From: Phenylobacterium sp.
Lineage (GTDB): Bacteria > Pseudomonadota > Alphaproteobacteria > Caulobacterales > Caulobacteraceae
DNA length: 64,000 nucleotides
Reading direction: 5' to 3'
NCBI RefSeq assembly: GCF_022402485.1
Contig: NZ_JAKRSA010000025.1
Coordinates: 37,922 to 101,921 of the forward strand
Part shown: in pieces, positions 8,231 through 18,790 of the stretch
Layout: every line of letters begins with the position of its first letter
Position numbering within the stretch: position 1 is the first letter of the stretch
The notes under the pieces: model-generated
What the model saw: the letters and a program-made list of their open reading frames with translations, nothing else
Databases searched by the model: none
What the model was told of the DNA's origin: nothing
Translations under genes and position numbers: made by a program

Positions 8231-9118
8231 TTATGCCGCGCCCGGTGCCACGCCATGGGCCGCGAAGTGGGCCAGCATCCGCGCCCACCCGTCCTTGGCC
8301 GCAGCCGCGTCATAAGCCGAGCGATAGTCGGCATGGAAGCCGTGCTGGGACTCCGGATAGACGATGATCTGGCTGTCGGTCTTGCCGGCAGCCGCCAGGG
8401 CAGCACGCATCTGTTCCACGTGCTCCAGGGGGATGCCCTGGTCCTGGCCGGCATAGAGGCCCAGCACAGGGGCAGAGATCTGGCCGGCCAGGTCCACCGG
8501 CCACTGACGGCCATCAGCGGGCGCGTCGGCAGGTCTTGCCAGGCGCCCGTACCAGGCCACCCCGGCCTTGAACAGGTTCAGCTTTTGGCTGGCCTGCCAG
8601 GTGATGTTGCCCCCCCAACAGAAGCCGGTGATCGCTGCCGCGTCGGTCCGGGCGTAAGGCTGGGTGCTGAGGAAGGCCATGGCGGCTGACACATCGCCCA
8701 TCACCTGGTCGTCGGTGGCGGTGGCGACAATCTTCCGAATCTCGGCAAAGTCTGTGAGCCCGGAGGGATCGCCGGCCCGGGCGAAGAAGTCCGGGGCCAG
8801 GGCGACATAGCCCAGCTGCGCCAGTCGGCGGCAGACATCGCGGATGTACTCGTGAATGCCAAAGATTTCCGACACCACGATCACCACGGGAAAGGCCCCG
8901 TCCGCAGCCGGCCGCGCCAGATAGGCCGGGATCTGGGCGTCGGCTGGGGACAGCTGGACGGTCTCAGTGATCAAGCCGGCATCGGGGGTGGTGATCGGCT
9001 CGGCCTTTGCCGACAGGGCAAAGACCGCATAGCCGCCGAGGGCGGCAACTGCGAGGCCCCGGCGCGACAGGTTCAGATCTGACGGCTGGGTCCCCTCAGG
9101 GCGAGTCAAGGTGGTCAT
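8231..9118 (-). CDS. Dienelactone hydrolase family protein, Tat-exported
   Basis: A 295-residue alpha/beta hydrolase. Family landmarks are the nucleophile in GFCWGG (Cys at the elbow), the acid in YAGQDQGIP and the histidine in QHGFHADYR, giving the Cys-Asp-His triad of dienelactone hydrolases. The N-terminus contains a twin-arginine signal (LSRRGLAVAALGGYAVFALSAKAE), so the enzyme probably folds before export to the periplasm. The start at 9118 is chosen over 9130 because GGAGG precedes it by five bases. The physiological ester is unknown, and no aromatic-degradation genes lie nearby. Confidence 0.92.
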   Translation of the reverse strand: MTTLTRPEGTQPSDLNLSRRGLAVAALGGYAVFALSAKAEPITTPDAGLITETVQLSPADAQIPAYLARPAADGAFPVVIVVSEIFGIHEYIRDVCRRLAQLGYVALAPDFFARAGDPSGLTDFAEIRKIVATATDDQVMGDVSAAMAFLSTQPYARTDAAAITGFCWGGNITWQASQKLNLFKAGVAWYGRLARPADAPADGRQWPVDLAGQISAPVLGLYAGQDQGIPLEHVEQMRAALAAAGKTDSQIIVYPESQHGFHADYRSAYDAAAAKDGWARMLAHFAAHGVAPGAA

Positions 9119-9178
9119 GGCGTCCTCCATTATCCGGTTGCGGTGATCCTGCGGGCCAACCTCAGGGGAGTCCAGGGT

Positions 9179-9796
9179 TCAGCCGGGTCCTGGGCTGGCC
9201 CGGCGCAGAGTCAGGTTGATTCGTCCGCCGCCCGGGGTCAGACGCGAAGATCCCGCCAGGACGCGATCGATCCCATGATGGGCCAGACGGGCATCCCCGG
9301 TCAGGATGCAAACATCACCAGAGGCCAGCCGCACCGAGGTAGTGGGATCGCGGCGGTTCACACCGCCGATCCGAAACACCGCCGTGTCCCCCAGGGAGAC
9401 TGAGAGCACCGGGAAGCTGAAATCGGCCTCGTCCCTGTCCTGGTGCAGGCCCATCCGCGCGCCGTCCCGGTAGAGATTGACCAGGCAGGCGTCCGGGGGT
9501 GCCGTTGCCCCGGCCACCTGATCCCAGAGCTTGAGCAAGGCTGCAGGAATGTCCGGCCAGGGCGCTCCGGTCACCGGATGGGTCGGCTGATAGCGATAGC
9601 CCAGCGCGTCGGTGACCCAGCCGAGGGGGCCGAAATTGGTCATCTCCACGCTCATCGGCTTTCCGCCAGGCGTCATCGGCCGGTAGAGCGGCGCAACCTC
9701 CACCCGGCGCAGCACCTCGGTCAGCAGGCTGGCCTGGGCCTCGGCGTCCAAGGCTCCTGGCAGGAGTCGAAATCCGGTTTGCGTCAGAGGCACCAT
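9179..9796 (-). CDS. alkB: AlkB-type 2-oxoglutarate/Fe(II) dioxygenase
   Basis: A 205-residue AlkB homologue that oxidatively removes methyl groups such as 1-methyladenine and 3-methylcytosine from DNA or RNA. The iron ligands H118-x-D120 (GLHQDRDE) and a histidine in LAHHGIDR (173/174), together with the 2-oxoglutarate-binding arginines in GRINLTLR, are all present. The substrate lid segment MSVEMTNFGPLGW matches bacterial AlkB. Its length is close to E. coli AlkB. No ada gene is adjacent, so any adaptive response link is not shown here. Confidence 0.95.
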   Translation of the reverse strand: MVPLTQTGFRLLPGALDAEAQASLLTEVLRRVEVAPLYRPMTPGGKPMSVEMTNFGPLGWVTDALGYRYQPTHPVTGAPWPDIPAALLKLWDQVAGATAPPDACLVNLYRDGARMGLHQDRDEADFSFPVLSVSLGDTAVFRIGGVNRRDPTTSVRLASGDVCILTGDARLAHHGIDRVLAGSSRLTPGGGRINLTLRRASPGPG

Positions 9797-9816
9797 CGGG
9801 CTCCATATAGGGCGTA

Positions 9817-10317
9817 ATGATCGCCCGCGCGCCCTCGCCTCACCTTGCCTTGCGACCGCTGACGGCGGGGGAAATCGCCCTGGCCCACGAGGTGTTCGGC
9901 CACGGGCTCGAGCCGCGTCGGGTGCGAATCCTGGTCCAGCCCCTCTGGCCCCGGGCCTTTGCGGCCGGCGCGCGGCTGATGGTCTTTCCCCGTAAGGCTT
10001 CAGCTGCAGATTTCTCCTCAGCCCCCCTGGGACTGCAGGGCCTTTTCATCCATGAACTGACCCATGTCTGGCAGGCCCAACAGGGGGTCGGCCTGCTGTG
10101 GGCCAAGCTCAGATGTGGCGATGGGCCAGAGGCCTACGCCTATGACCTGGGTGCCGGTCGCGGCTTTGGTGAGCTGAATATCGAGCAGCAGGCCATGGTT
10201 GTGCAGCACGCCTTTCTGGCCCGGCGCAAGGCCATAACCCCGTTCCCAGCCTTGGCCTATGGGGCTTTCCTGGCCGGCCTTTGCACAACCCCCGGGGATA
10301 AACCCCGGATTCTTTAG
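9817..10317 (+). CDS. Putative zinc-metalloprotease-like protein (HELTH motif, vgr-related annotation)
   Basis: A 166-residue protein with a zincin signature HELTHVWQ (H79, E80, H83) preceded by a hydrophobic strand (GLQGLFI) and followed about 35 residues later by glutamates ([10 protein letters not shown]) that could supply a third ligand. Related Caulobacterales proteins carry the uninformative label vgr-related protein. No signal peptide is evident. Whether it is a working peptidase is unproven. The stop codon lies just past a GC hairpin (10292-10308), so this gene is insulated from dnaK downstream. Confidence 0.75.
   Translation: MIARAPSPHLALRPLTAGEIALAHEVFGHGLEPRRVRILVQPLWPRAFAAGARLMVFPRKASAADFSSAPLGLQGLFIHELTHVWQAQQGVGLLWAKLRCGDGPEAYAYDLGAGRGFGELNIEQQAMVVQHAFLARRKAITPFPALAYGAFLAGLCTTPGDKPRIL
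10292..10315 (+). terminator. Candidate intrinsic terminator before dnaK
   Basis: CCGGGG and CCCCGG form a 6-bp stem around the loop ATAAA, followed directly by ATTCTTT. The structure overlaps the final codons of the HELTH-protein gene. It would stop read-through into dnaK, leaving dnaK under its own heat-shock promoter. Confidence 0.45.
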
Positions 10318-10327
10318 GGGCATTGGG

Positions 10328-10355
10328 GTTGTAGCGGCGACCAGGAGCCCCATAT
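10328..10355 (+). promoter_or_regulatory. Candidate sigma-32 (RpoH) promoter of dnaK
   Basis: GTTGTA (10328-10333), a 14-bp spacer, then CCCCAT (10348-10353) followed by AT. Alphaproteobacterial RpoH promoters read roughly CTTG(A) ... CCCCAT-T, so the -10 half is a full match and the -35 half partial. It lies about 140 bp before the dnaK ATG. In Caulobacter dnaK is known to be heat-induced from an RpoH promoter. Confidence 0.45.
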
Positions 10356-10492
10356 CGCGACTCGACGGCGGTGCCCTGTTTGGGCTAACCGCCCGAGACC
10401 CTTTTTCGATCGGGGGCGGTGACAAGAACCGGGGCGCTTCACTAGAAGGCCCACACGCGCCGTCCGCCAAACAAGAGCGAGCAGGACTCGAT

Positions 10493-12394
<1,902 letters not shown>

Positions 12395-12398
12395 GCCT

Positions 12399-12414
12399 GC
12401 GCCCTGCGGGGCGC
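12399..12414 (+). terminator. Hairpin 1 in dnaK-dnaJ spacer
   Basis: GCGCCC and GGGCGC around a TGCG loop, starting five bases after the dnaK stop codon. There is no T-run. It is probably a 3'-end stabiliser or partial terminator of dnaK mRNA. Confidence 0.4.
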
Positions 12415-12415
12415 G

Positions 12416-12447
12416 GCCTGGCCCTTCGCCGGATGGCGGGGCCAGGC
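12416..12447 (+). terminator. Hairpin 2 (strong) in dnaK-dnaJ spacer
   Basis: GCCTGGCCC pairs perfectly with GGGCCAGGC. Inside, after a two-base bulge, CGCC pairs with GGCG around GGAT. This 9+4 bp stem is one of the most stable structures in the window. With no U-tract it is more likely a processing or attenuation hairpin that lowers dnaJ relative to dnaK than a full terminator. Confidence 0.55.
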
Positions 12448-12475
12448 GCGCCATCCCAAGGCTCCGGCGTTGAGC

Positions 12476-12514
12476 GCCCCCGGTTAACCCTCCACCTTGC
12501 GGCGGACCGGGGGC
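12476..12514 (+). other. Hairpin 3 upstream of dnaJ
   Basis: GCCCCCGGT pairs with ACCGGGGGC (9 bp) around a 21-nt loop, ending 43 bp before the dnaJ start codon. It could affect entry of ribosomes or RNA polymerase at dnaJ. Confidence 0.4.
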
Positions 12515-12557
12515 GTGCCCACCTCAATTTCCACACTCATTCAGACATCTGACGCGC

Positions 12558-13715
12558 ATGCGGGACTATTACGAGATCCTGGGCGTGAGCCGCGGCAGCG
12601 ATGACGCCACGCTCAAGGCCGCCTATCGCAAGCTGGCGATGGAGCATCATCCCGACCGCAATGGCGGCTGCGAGGACTCCGCCACCCGTTTCAAGGAGAT
12701 CAACGAGGCCTATTCGGTCCTCTCTGACGCTCAGAAGCGTGCGGCCTATGACCGGTTTGGCCACGCCGGTGTGAACGGCGGCGGCGGCGGCGGCCCCGGC
12801 GGGGCTGGCTTTACCGACGTGCACGACATCTTCAACGAAGTGTTTGGCGATGCCTTTGGCGACATGTTCGGCCAGGGGGGCCGCGGCCGACGCAGCGGAC
12901 CGGCCAGGGGCCAGGACCTGCGCTATGATCTGGAAATCACCCTTGAACAGGCCTTCGCCGGTGCCGAGGTGGAGATCGTGGTCCCCGCCGCCATCACCTG
13001 CGAGGCTTGTGATGGCTCCGGTGCCAAGCCTGGCACCAGCCCGACTGTGTGCGGCGGCTGCGGCGGCGCGGGCCGCGTACGGGCTACCCAGGGCTTTTTC
13101 GCCGTGGAGCGCACCTGCCCCCGCTGCGGCGGTTCTGGCCGGCTGATCCTTGAGCCCTGCACGACCTGCCATGGCCATGGACAGGTGCGCAAGGAACGCA
13201 CCCTGCAGGTACGCATCCCTGCAGGCGTCGATGACGGCTCCCGTATCCGTCTGGCTGGGGAGGGTGATGCCGGCGGCCGTGGCGGCCCCCGGGGCGACCT
13301 CTACCTGTTCCTGTCGGTGACCCCGCACGAACTGTTCGAGCGCGATGGCCTGGATCTGCTCTGCACCGTACCTGTTCCCATGGCCGTCGCGGTCCTGGGC
13401 GGCGAGATCGAGGCCCCCTGCCTCATGGGCGGGGAGGACTGCGATGGCCACTGCAAGATCCCAGTGAATGTCCCGGAGGGTGCCCAGACCGGCAAGACCC
13501 TGCGCCTGAAGGGCAAGGGCATGCCCTCCCTGCGTTCGCGCGAGCGCGGCAACCTGGTGGTGGAAATCTTCGTCGAGACGCCCACCCGCCTCAGCCCCCG
13601 CCAGAAGGAGCTGATGGCCGAGTTCGCCGCCCTCAGCGGCGAGCAGACCCATCCCAAGTCCTCGTCCTTCGTCGGCAAGGCCAAGCGGTTCTGGGAAGAG
13701 ATGACCGGCGGCTGA
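12558..13715 (+). CDS. dnaJ: Chaperone DnaJ (Hsp40)
   Basis: A 385-residue class I J-protein that stimulates DnaK ATPase and delivers substrates. The J-domain (residues 1-70) contains HPD (HHPDRNGG). A Gly/Phe-rich linker includes the short glycine run at about 75-82. Four zinc-finger repeats follow: CEACDGSG, CGGCGGAG, CPRCGGSG and CTTCHGHG. The C-terminal substrate-binding domain contains RIPAGVDDGSRIRL. All features of a functional full-length DnaJ are present. It follows dnaK on the same strand. Confidence 0.98.
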   Translation: MRDYYEILGVSRGSDDATLKAAYRKLAMEHHPDRNGGCEDSATRFKEINEAYSVLSDAQKRAAYDRFGHAGVNGGGGGGPGGAGFTDVHDIFNEVFGDAFGDMFGQGGRGRRSGPARGQDLRYDLEITLEQAFAGAEVEIVVPAAITCEACDGSGAKPGTSPTVCGGCGGAGRVRATQGFFAVERTCPRCGGSGRLILEPCTTCHGHGQVRKERTLQVRIPAGVDDGSRIRLAGEGDAGGRGGPRGDLYLFLSVTPHELFERDGLDLLCTVPVPMAVAVLGGEIEAPCLMGGEDCDGHCKIPVNVPEGAQTGKTLRLKGKGMPSLRSRERGNLVVEIFVETPTRLSPRQKELMAEFAALSGEQTHPKSSSFVGKAKRFWEEMTGG

Positions 13716-13745
13716 GGGGCCTGAGGGGAGCTGGGCTTTGCCCCC

Positions 13746-15287
13746 TTACTCTGCGGCCTCCACAGCCCGGGCCGTTGCCGGCTGGTCGTCATAGCGGAAG
13801 ATCGGGGCATCGAGATCGATGGCCGGGATGTCGGAGCGTTCGGCCCAGTAGTCCTGGGTGTGGCGCCATTCGGCGCTGTCGCCGCACTTGGGCATCTTGT
13901 CCATGTCGCGCATCAGATAGCCCGGATTGAAGTTGTCTGGATCGATCCAGGGACCGCGGGCCATGGTGGCGGCGGCTTCACCGGGATCAACCATCACCTT
14001 CTTGACGCCCTTGGCCTTCATGTGGTCCAGCAGCCGGGCGACAAAGTCCCCCATCAGGTCCACCCGCAGGGTCCAGCTGGCGCGGAAATAGCCAAACACC
14101 CAGACGAGGTTCGGCACGCCGGTGAACATCATGCCGCGATAGGTCAGGGTGTCGCCGAAATTCACCGGGTGGCCGTCCACCTGGAAGGGAATTTCCCCCA
14201 TGACCGACAGGCGGAAGCCTGTGGCGGTGATGATGATGTCGGCCTCCAGCACCTCGCCGGACTTGAGCAGGATGCCCTTGTCGGTGAAGCGCTCAATCTG
14301 GTCAGTGACCACCGAAGCCTTGCCCGCGCAGATGCCCTTGAACAGGTCGGCGTCCGGCACGAAGGCCAGGCGCTGCTGCCAGGGCCGGTAGCTGGGGGTG
14401 AAGTGCTTCATGTCATAGCCCTCCGGCAGGACGGCGGCGACATTCTTGAGGATCTCGTCCTTGACCGCGTCGGGATACTCCCGGGCCATGTGGGCGAACA
14501 TGCCCTGGTCCTTGAGGATGCGGCGGCGCACGATCTCGTGGGTCCACTCCTCGGGAACTTCCAGGTCGCGCAGCGTGTCGGCCAGTTCGTTGGCATTGCG
14601 CCCGGTGGCAAAATAGGTCGGCGAGCGCTGCAGCATGGTCACATGGCCGGCCTTCTCGGCGAGCGCTGGCACCAGGGTGGCCGCTGTGGCGCCAGACCCG
14701 ATCACCACCACCTTCTTGCCGGCATAGTCCAGGTCTTCCGGCCAGGTCTGCGGGTGGATGATCGGCCCCTTGAAGTCAGCCATGCCCGGCCATTCCGGCG
14801 TATAGCCCTCGTCGTGGTGGTAATAGCCCTGGCACATCCAGAGGAACCCGCAGGTAAAGGTCAGGGCCTCGCCGGTGGCGGTCTTCACCGCGTCCACGGT
14901 CCAGACCTTCTTGTCGCTGGACCAGGCGGCGTTGGTGATCTTGTGGCCATAGCGGATATGGCGGGCCAGATCGTTCTCCTCGATTACCTCGCCCATATAG
15001 CTGAGGATTTCCGCCGACGTGGCGATGGGCGCGCCCCGCCAGGGCTTGAACCGGTAGCCGAAGGTGTAGAGGTCGCTGTCGGAGCGCACGCCGGGATAAC
15101 GGTGGGTGACCCAGGTGCCGCCGAAGGTTTCCTTGGACTCCAGCACCACAAAGCGCGTCTCCGGCGACTGGTGCGTCAGGTGCCAGGCCGCGCCGACCCC
15201 GGAAATCCCCGCCCCCACCACCAGCACGTCGAAGTGCTGAACGCCCGACGTCGCCGAAGCCTTCGGCGCCACATCCACGCTGGTCAT
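13746..15287 (-). CDS. Flavin-containing Baeyer-Villiger-type monooxygenase
   Basis: A 513-residue FAD/NADPH monooxygenase. The FAD site is VVGAGISGVGAAWHL near residue 20, the NADPH site is VVIGSGATAATLVPAL, and between them lies FKGPIIHPQTW, a full match to the Baeyer-Villiger fingerprint F-x-G-x-x-x-H-x-x-x-W. Such enzymes insert oxygen into ketones or oxidise heteroatoms. The true substrate cannot be inferred. The open frame extends 48 codons further upstream, but the ATG at 15287 is preceded by a purine-rich AGGAAGAGG site and gives a normal N-terminus. A 13-bp palindrome 82 bp upstream also occurs before an SDR gene at 54 kb. Confidence 0.93.
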   Translation of the reverse strand: MTSVDVAPKASATSGVQHFDVLVVGAGISGVGAAWHLTHQSPETRFVVLESKETFGGTWVTHRYPGVRSDSDLYTFGYRFKPWRGAPIATSAEILSYMGEVIEENDLARHIRYGHKITNAAWSSDKKVWTVDAVKTATGEALTFTCGFLWMCQGYYHHDEGYTPEWPGMADFKGPIIHPQTWPEDLDYAGKKVVVIGSGATAATLVPALAEKAGHVTMLQRSPTYFATGRNANELADTLRDLEVPEEWTHEIVRRRILKDQGMFAHMAREYPDAVKDEILKNVAAVLPEGYDMKHFTPSYRPWQQRLAFVPDADLFKGICAGKASVVTDQIERFTDKGILLKSGEVLEADIIITATGFRLSVMGEIPFQVDGHPVNFGDTLTYRGMMFTGVPNLVWVFGYFRASWTLRVDLMGDFVARLLDHMKAKGVKKVMVDPGEAAATMARGPWIDPDNFNPGYLMRDMDKMPKCGDSAEWRHTQDYWAERSDIPAIDLDAPIFRYDDQPATARAVEAAE

Positions 15288-15368
15288 GGGGTATCCTCTT
15301 CCTTGTCGTTTCCCGTCGTCAGTATCTGCGTCTGACGATCTGCGATCCCTGATGGAAATCAAGTTAGG

Positions 15369-15381
15369 TGATCGACGATCA
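15369..15381. promoter_or_regulatory. Palindromic operator candidate TGATCG-A-CGATCA
   Basis: A perfect 6+1+6 palindrome in the divergent region between the Baeyer-Villiger monooxygenase (start 15287) and mutS (start 15473). The same 13-mer with T at the centre is found at 54015-54027 upstream of an SDR gene. Size and symmetry fit a dimeric TetR-type repressor site. The regulator is not in the window. Confidence 0.5.
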
Positions 15382-15472
15382 GTTGGCGAGGGGGGAATGG
15401 CGGACGCGCCAAGGCCCAAGTCATGCGCCAAGGGATGACCGAATCCCCCTGGGCCGCTAGCTTGAAGGCCTG

Positions 15473-18157
15473 ATGAACGCCCCCTCCCCCACCCTGCCAG
15501 ATGTCTCGGGTGCCACCCCGGTGATGGCCCAGTTTTTTGCGGCCAAGGCGGCCCAGCCCGACGCGCTGATCTTTTTCCGCATGGGCGATTTCTACGAGCT
15601 GTTCTTCGAGGACGCCCAGAAGGCGGCTGCGGCGCTGGGCATCAGCCTGACGGCCCGGGGCAATCATGGGGGCCAGCCGATCCCCATGGCGGGCGTGCCG
15701 GCCCATGCGGCCGAGGCCTATCTGGCCAAGCTGATCCGGGCAGGCTTCAAGGTCGCCGTCTGCGACCAGATGGAGGACCCGGCCGAGGCTAAGAAGCGCG
15801 GCTCGAAATCCATTGTCCGGCGCGAGATCGTCCGAGTGGTGACCCCGGGCACCCTGACCGAGGACGGCCTCCTGGACGCCCGCGGCGCCAATCGCCTGGC
15901 CGCCGTGGCGGTCCGCGCGGGCCAGGCGGCCATTGCCTCGGTGGAGCTCTCCACCGGCGAGGTGGAGTGCCTGTCCCTGGACGTAGCCGGCCTCGCCTCG
16001 GCCCTGGCGGCGCTCGCGCCCTCAGAGACCCTGGTCCCAGACCGGTTGTTTTCCGATGGCCCGGCGGCCGAAGCCCTGCGCGCTGTGGGCGGCTTCGTTC
16101 AGCCCATGCCCCAGGCGCTCGCCGAACCTTCCGCCTCGGAGGCCCGGCTCAAGCGGCTTTACGGGGTCGAAACCCTGGACGGCTTCGGGGCGCTCAGCGG
16201 GGCGGAGGTTTCGGCGCTCGGCCTCATCGCCGCCCATCTGGAGACCACCCAGGCTGGACGCCTGCCGGCCCTCTCAGCCCCCCGCCGGATCGGGGAGAGC
16301 GAGGTCATGGCCATCGACCCGGCCACCCGGACAAGCCTGGAGATCGAACGCAGCCTTTCCGGCGGCCGGGAGGGCAGCCTGCTGGCGGCCATTGACCGGA
16401 CCGTGACGGCGCCCGGTGCCCGGCTGTTGGCCACCCGGCTGGCGCGACCCCTTGTGGAGCCCGCCGCCATCGACGCCCGGCTGGATGCGGTGGCCTTCTT
16501 CTGCGCCCGCCGAACCCTTCGCCAGGACCTGCGGGCTCAGCTGAAGTCCATGGGCGATATGGCGCGCGCCCTGTCGCGCCTGGCGCTCGGGCGCGGGGGA
16601 CCTCGGGATCTGGGTGCCCTGCGCGATGGTCTGGCGGCCGGAGAGGCCATCACTGGCCTGTTCACCAGCCCCGCCCCCCTGGACCCGATCCCGCCCCCAG
16701 AGGTGGCCCAGGCCCTGACGGCCCTCGACCTCAACGTCCAGACGGGGCTCTCTGACCTGCGGGACCTGCTGGCCGCAGGGCTTGGACCAGAGCTCCCGGC
16801 CCAGGCCCGGGATGGGGGCTTTGTGGCACCGGGGGTGCGCCCCGAGCTCGACCAGGCCCGCGCCCTGCGCGACGACAGCCGCAAGGTGATCGCGGGCCTG
16901 GAGGCGCAGTTGGCCAACGAAAGCGGCGTGGCCCTGAAAGTCCGCCACAACGCCGTCCTCGGCTATTTCGTGGAGACCAGCGCCAAGGCCGGCGAGCCCC
17001 TGTTGAAGCCGCCGCTGAACGCGACCTTCATTCACCGCCAGACTCTGGCCAGCCAAGTGCGCTTCACCACGGTCGAACTGGCCGAGCTGGACGCCAGGAT
17101 CGCCCAGGCGGCCGAGCGGGCCCTGGCCATGGAGGTGGCCACCTTCGAGGCCTGGCGGGAGGCTGCCACCCATGAGGCCCAGGCGATCCAGGCGGCCGCC
17201 TTCGCCGCCGCCACCCTGGATGTGGCGGCCGGCCTCGCCGAATGGGCCGATGAGGCTGGTGCCACGCGGCCCGTCGTGGATCGCTCCTGCGCTTTCGAGG
17301 CGGTCGCCGCCCGCCACCCGGTGGTGGAGGCCGCTGTCCGGCGGGCCGGGGCCGCCTTCACCCCCAATGACTGTCGCCTGGACGGGGCCGGCGCCGGGGC
17401 GGCACGACTGTCCATCGTCACCGGGCCCAACATGGCCGGCAAGTCCACCTTCCTGCGCCAGAACGCCCTGCTCTGCGTGCTGGCCCAGGCCGGGTCTTTC
17501 GTGCCAGCCCAGGCCGTGAGGCTTGGCGTGGTTGACCGCCTGTTCAGTCGGGTCGGCGCCGGCGATGACCTGGCCCGGGGCCGGTCGACCTTCATGGCCG
17601 AGATGGTCGAGACCGCCGCCATCCTCACCCAGGCCACGCCCCGCTCCTTTGTCATCCTCGATGAGATCGGCCGAGGCACCGCGACCTATGACGGCCTGGC
17701 CATCGCCTGGGCCTGCGCCGAGGCCCTGCACGAGACCAACCGCTGCCGCGCCCTGTTCGCCACCCACTATCACGAGCTGGCGGTGCTGGAGGACCGGCTG
17801 CCCCATGTGGCCAACCTCTCCATGCGGGCCAAGGAATGGCAGGGCGACCTGATCTTCCTGCACGAGGCCGGCCCTGGCCCCGCAGACCGCTCCTATGGCG
17901 TCCAGGTGGCCAAGCTGGCCGGCGTGCCGCCAGCTGTGGTCGCCCGGGCCCGACAGGTGCTCGACCGCCTGGAGCGCGAAGCCGGGGCGCCGGCCCATCT
18001 GCAGGACCTGCCGCTATTTGCGCTCAGCGTCGCCGAACCCGACGTGGCCTCGCCGAGCCCGGTCGAGGAGTCTCTGCGGGCGCTGGACCTGGACGGCATG
18101 AGCCCACGGGAAGCCATGGACGCCCTCTACCGGCTGAAGGGCCAATTGCCGCCATGA
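15473..18157 (+). CDS. mutS: DNA mismatch repair protein MutS
   Basis: An 894-residue mismatch-recognition ATPase. The N-terminal mismatch-binding domain has the intercalating Phe and Glu in FFRMGDFYELF. The core, lever and clamp domains follow. The ABC-type ATPase has Walker A GPNMAGKST, a signature region and Walker B FVILDEIGRGTATYDG, and the C-terminus carries the helix-turn-helix dimer region. Length is normal for alphaproteobacterial MutS. The stop overlaps the start of a HAD phosphatase gene (ATGA), so they are cotranslated. Confidence 0.98.
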   Translation: MNAPSPTLPDVSGATPVMAQFFAAKAAQPDALIFFRMGDFYELFFEDAQKAAAALGISLTARGNHGGQPIPMAGVPAHAAEAYLAKLIRAGFKVAVCDQMEDPAEAKKRGSKSIVRREIVRVVTPGTLTEDGLLDARGANRLAAVAVRAGQAAIASVELSTGEVECLSLDVAGLASALAALAPSETLVPDRLFSDGPAAEALRAVGGFVQPMPQALAEPSASEARLKRLYGVETLDGFGALSGAEVSALGLIAAHLETTQAGRLPALSAPRRIGESEVMAIDPATRTSLEIERSLSGGREGSLLAAIDRTVTAPGARLLATRLARPLVEPAAIDARLDAVAFFCARRTLRQDLRAQLKSMGDMARALSRLALGRGGPRDLGALRDGLAAGEAITGLFTSPAPLDPIPPPEVAQALTALDLNVQTGLSDLRDLLAAGLGPELPAQARDGGFVAPGVRPELDQARALRDDSRKVIAGLEAQLANESGVALKVRHNAVLGYFVETSAKAGEPLLKPPLNATFIHRQTLASQVRFTTVELAELDARIAQAAERALAMEVATFEAWREAATHEAQAIQAAAFAAATLDVAAGLAEWADEAGATRPVVDRSCAFEAVAARHPVVEAAVRRAGAAFTPNDCRLDGAGAGAARLSIVTGPNMAGKSTFLRQNALLCVLAQAGSFVPAQAVRLGVVDRLFSRVGAGDDLARGRSTFMAEMVETAAILTQATPRSFVILDEIGRGTATYDGLAIAWACAEALHETNRCRALFATHYHELAVLEDRLPHVANLSMRAKEWQGDLIFLHEAGPGPADRSYGVQVAKLAGVPPAVVARARQVLDRLEREAGAPAHLQDLPLFALSVAEPDVASPSPVEESLRALDLDGMSPREAMDALYRLKGQLPP

Positions 18158-18759
18158 CCGTCCGCACCTTGATGATCGACGTGGACGGGGTGGTGATCCG
18201 CCATCCGCAGGGCCTGCGCTGGGACCACACAATCCAGGCCGATCTGGGTGTCGATCCGGTCAAGTTGCAGAGCGCATTTTTCGCTGTGCACTGGCCCGAC
18301 GTGGTGAATGGCCGCGCAGACTTGCATCAGCGGCTAGCGCTGGCTCTGCCGGCCCTTGCGCCGCATCTGACCCCGGACGTCCTGACCGCTTACTGGTTTT
18401 CCAAGGACGCCCATCTGGACCAGGGCTTTCTCGATCAGCTCGACGCCCTGGATGGCCAGTACGCCCTGCATCTGGCCACGGTGCAGGAGCACCTGCGGGC
18501 GGACTACCTGTGGAACGGGCTTGGCCTGAAGGATCGCTTCGCGGAGATCCATTACGCCGCCGATTATGGCTGCGGAAAGCCCGATCCCGCCTTCTTCGAG
18601 GCGGTCGCCAAGCGCACAGGCCATGGGCCGCACGAGCTTCTGCTGATCGATGATTCCCCCCGCAACGTGGAGGCCGCGCTCGCCTGCGGCTGGCGGGCGG
18701 GGTTGTGGGACGGGACGCGGACAGTGGCCAATGTGATCGCCGAGGCGGAAGCCCGCTGA
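18154..18759 (+). CDS. HAD-superfamily hydrolase
   Basis: A 201-residue HAD subfamily IA phosphatase with motif I D9-x-D11-G-V (MIDVDGVV), the motif III lysine in GCGKPDPAFF and motif IV LLIDDSPRNVEAA. A helical cap lies between residues 20 and 100. The start ATG overlaps the mutS stop by 4 bp. The frame is open far upstream inside mutS, but that portion is not used. The substrate is unknown, and nothing other than coupling connects it with mismatch repair. Confidence 0.9.
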   Translation: MTVRTLMIDVDGVVIRHPQGLRWDHTIQADLGVDPVKLQSAFFAVHWPDVVNGRADLHQRLALALPALAPHLTPDVLTAYWFSKDAHLDQGFLDQLDALDGQYALHLATVQEHLRADYLWNGLGLKDRFAEIHYAADYGCGKPDPAFFEAVAKRTGHGPHELLLIDDSPRNVEAALACGWRAGLWDGTRTVANVIAEAEAR

Positions 18760-18790
18760 GGCCCTGCACGCCGCAGGCGCATTCAAACGG

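Noticed and set aside
10259..10492. A 78-residue N-terminal extension of DnaK
   Set aside because: The extension overlaps the preceding gene, a terminator and the promoter. The universal DnaK N-terminus begins at 10493.
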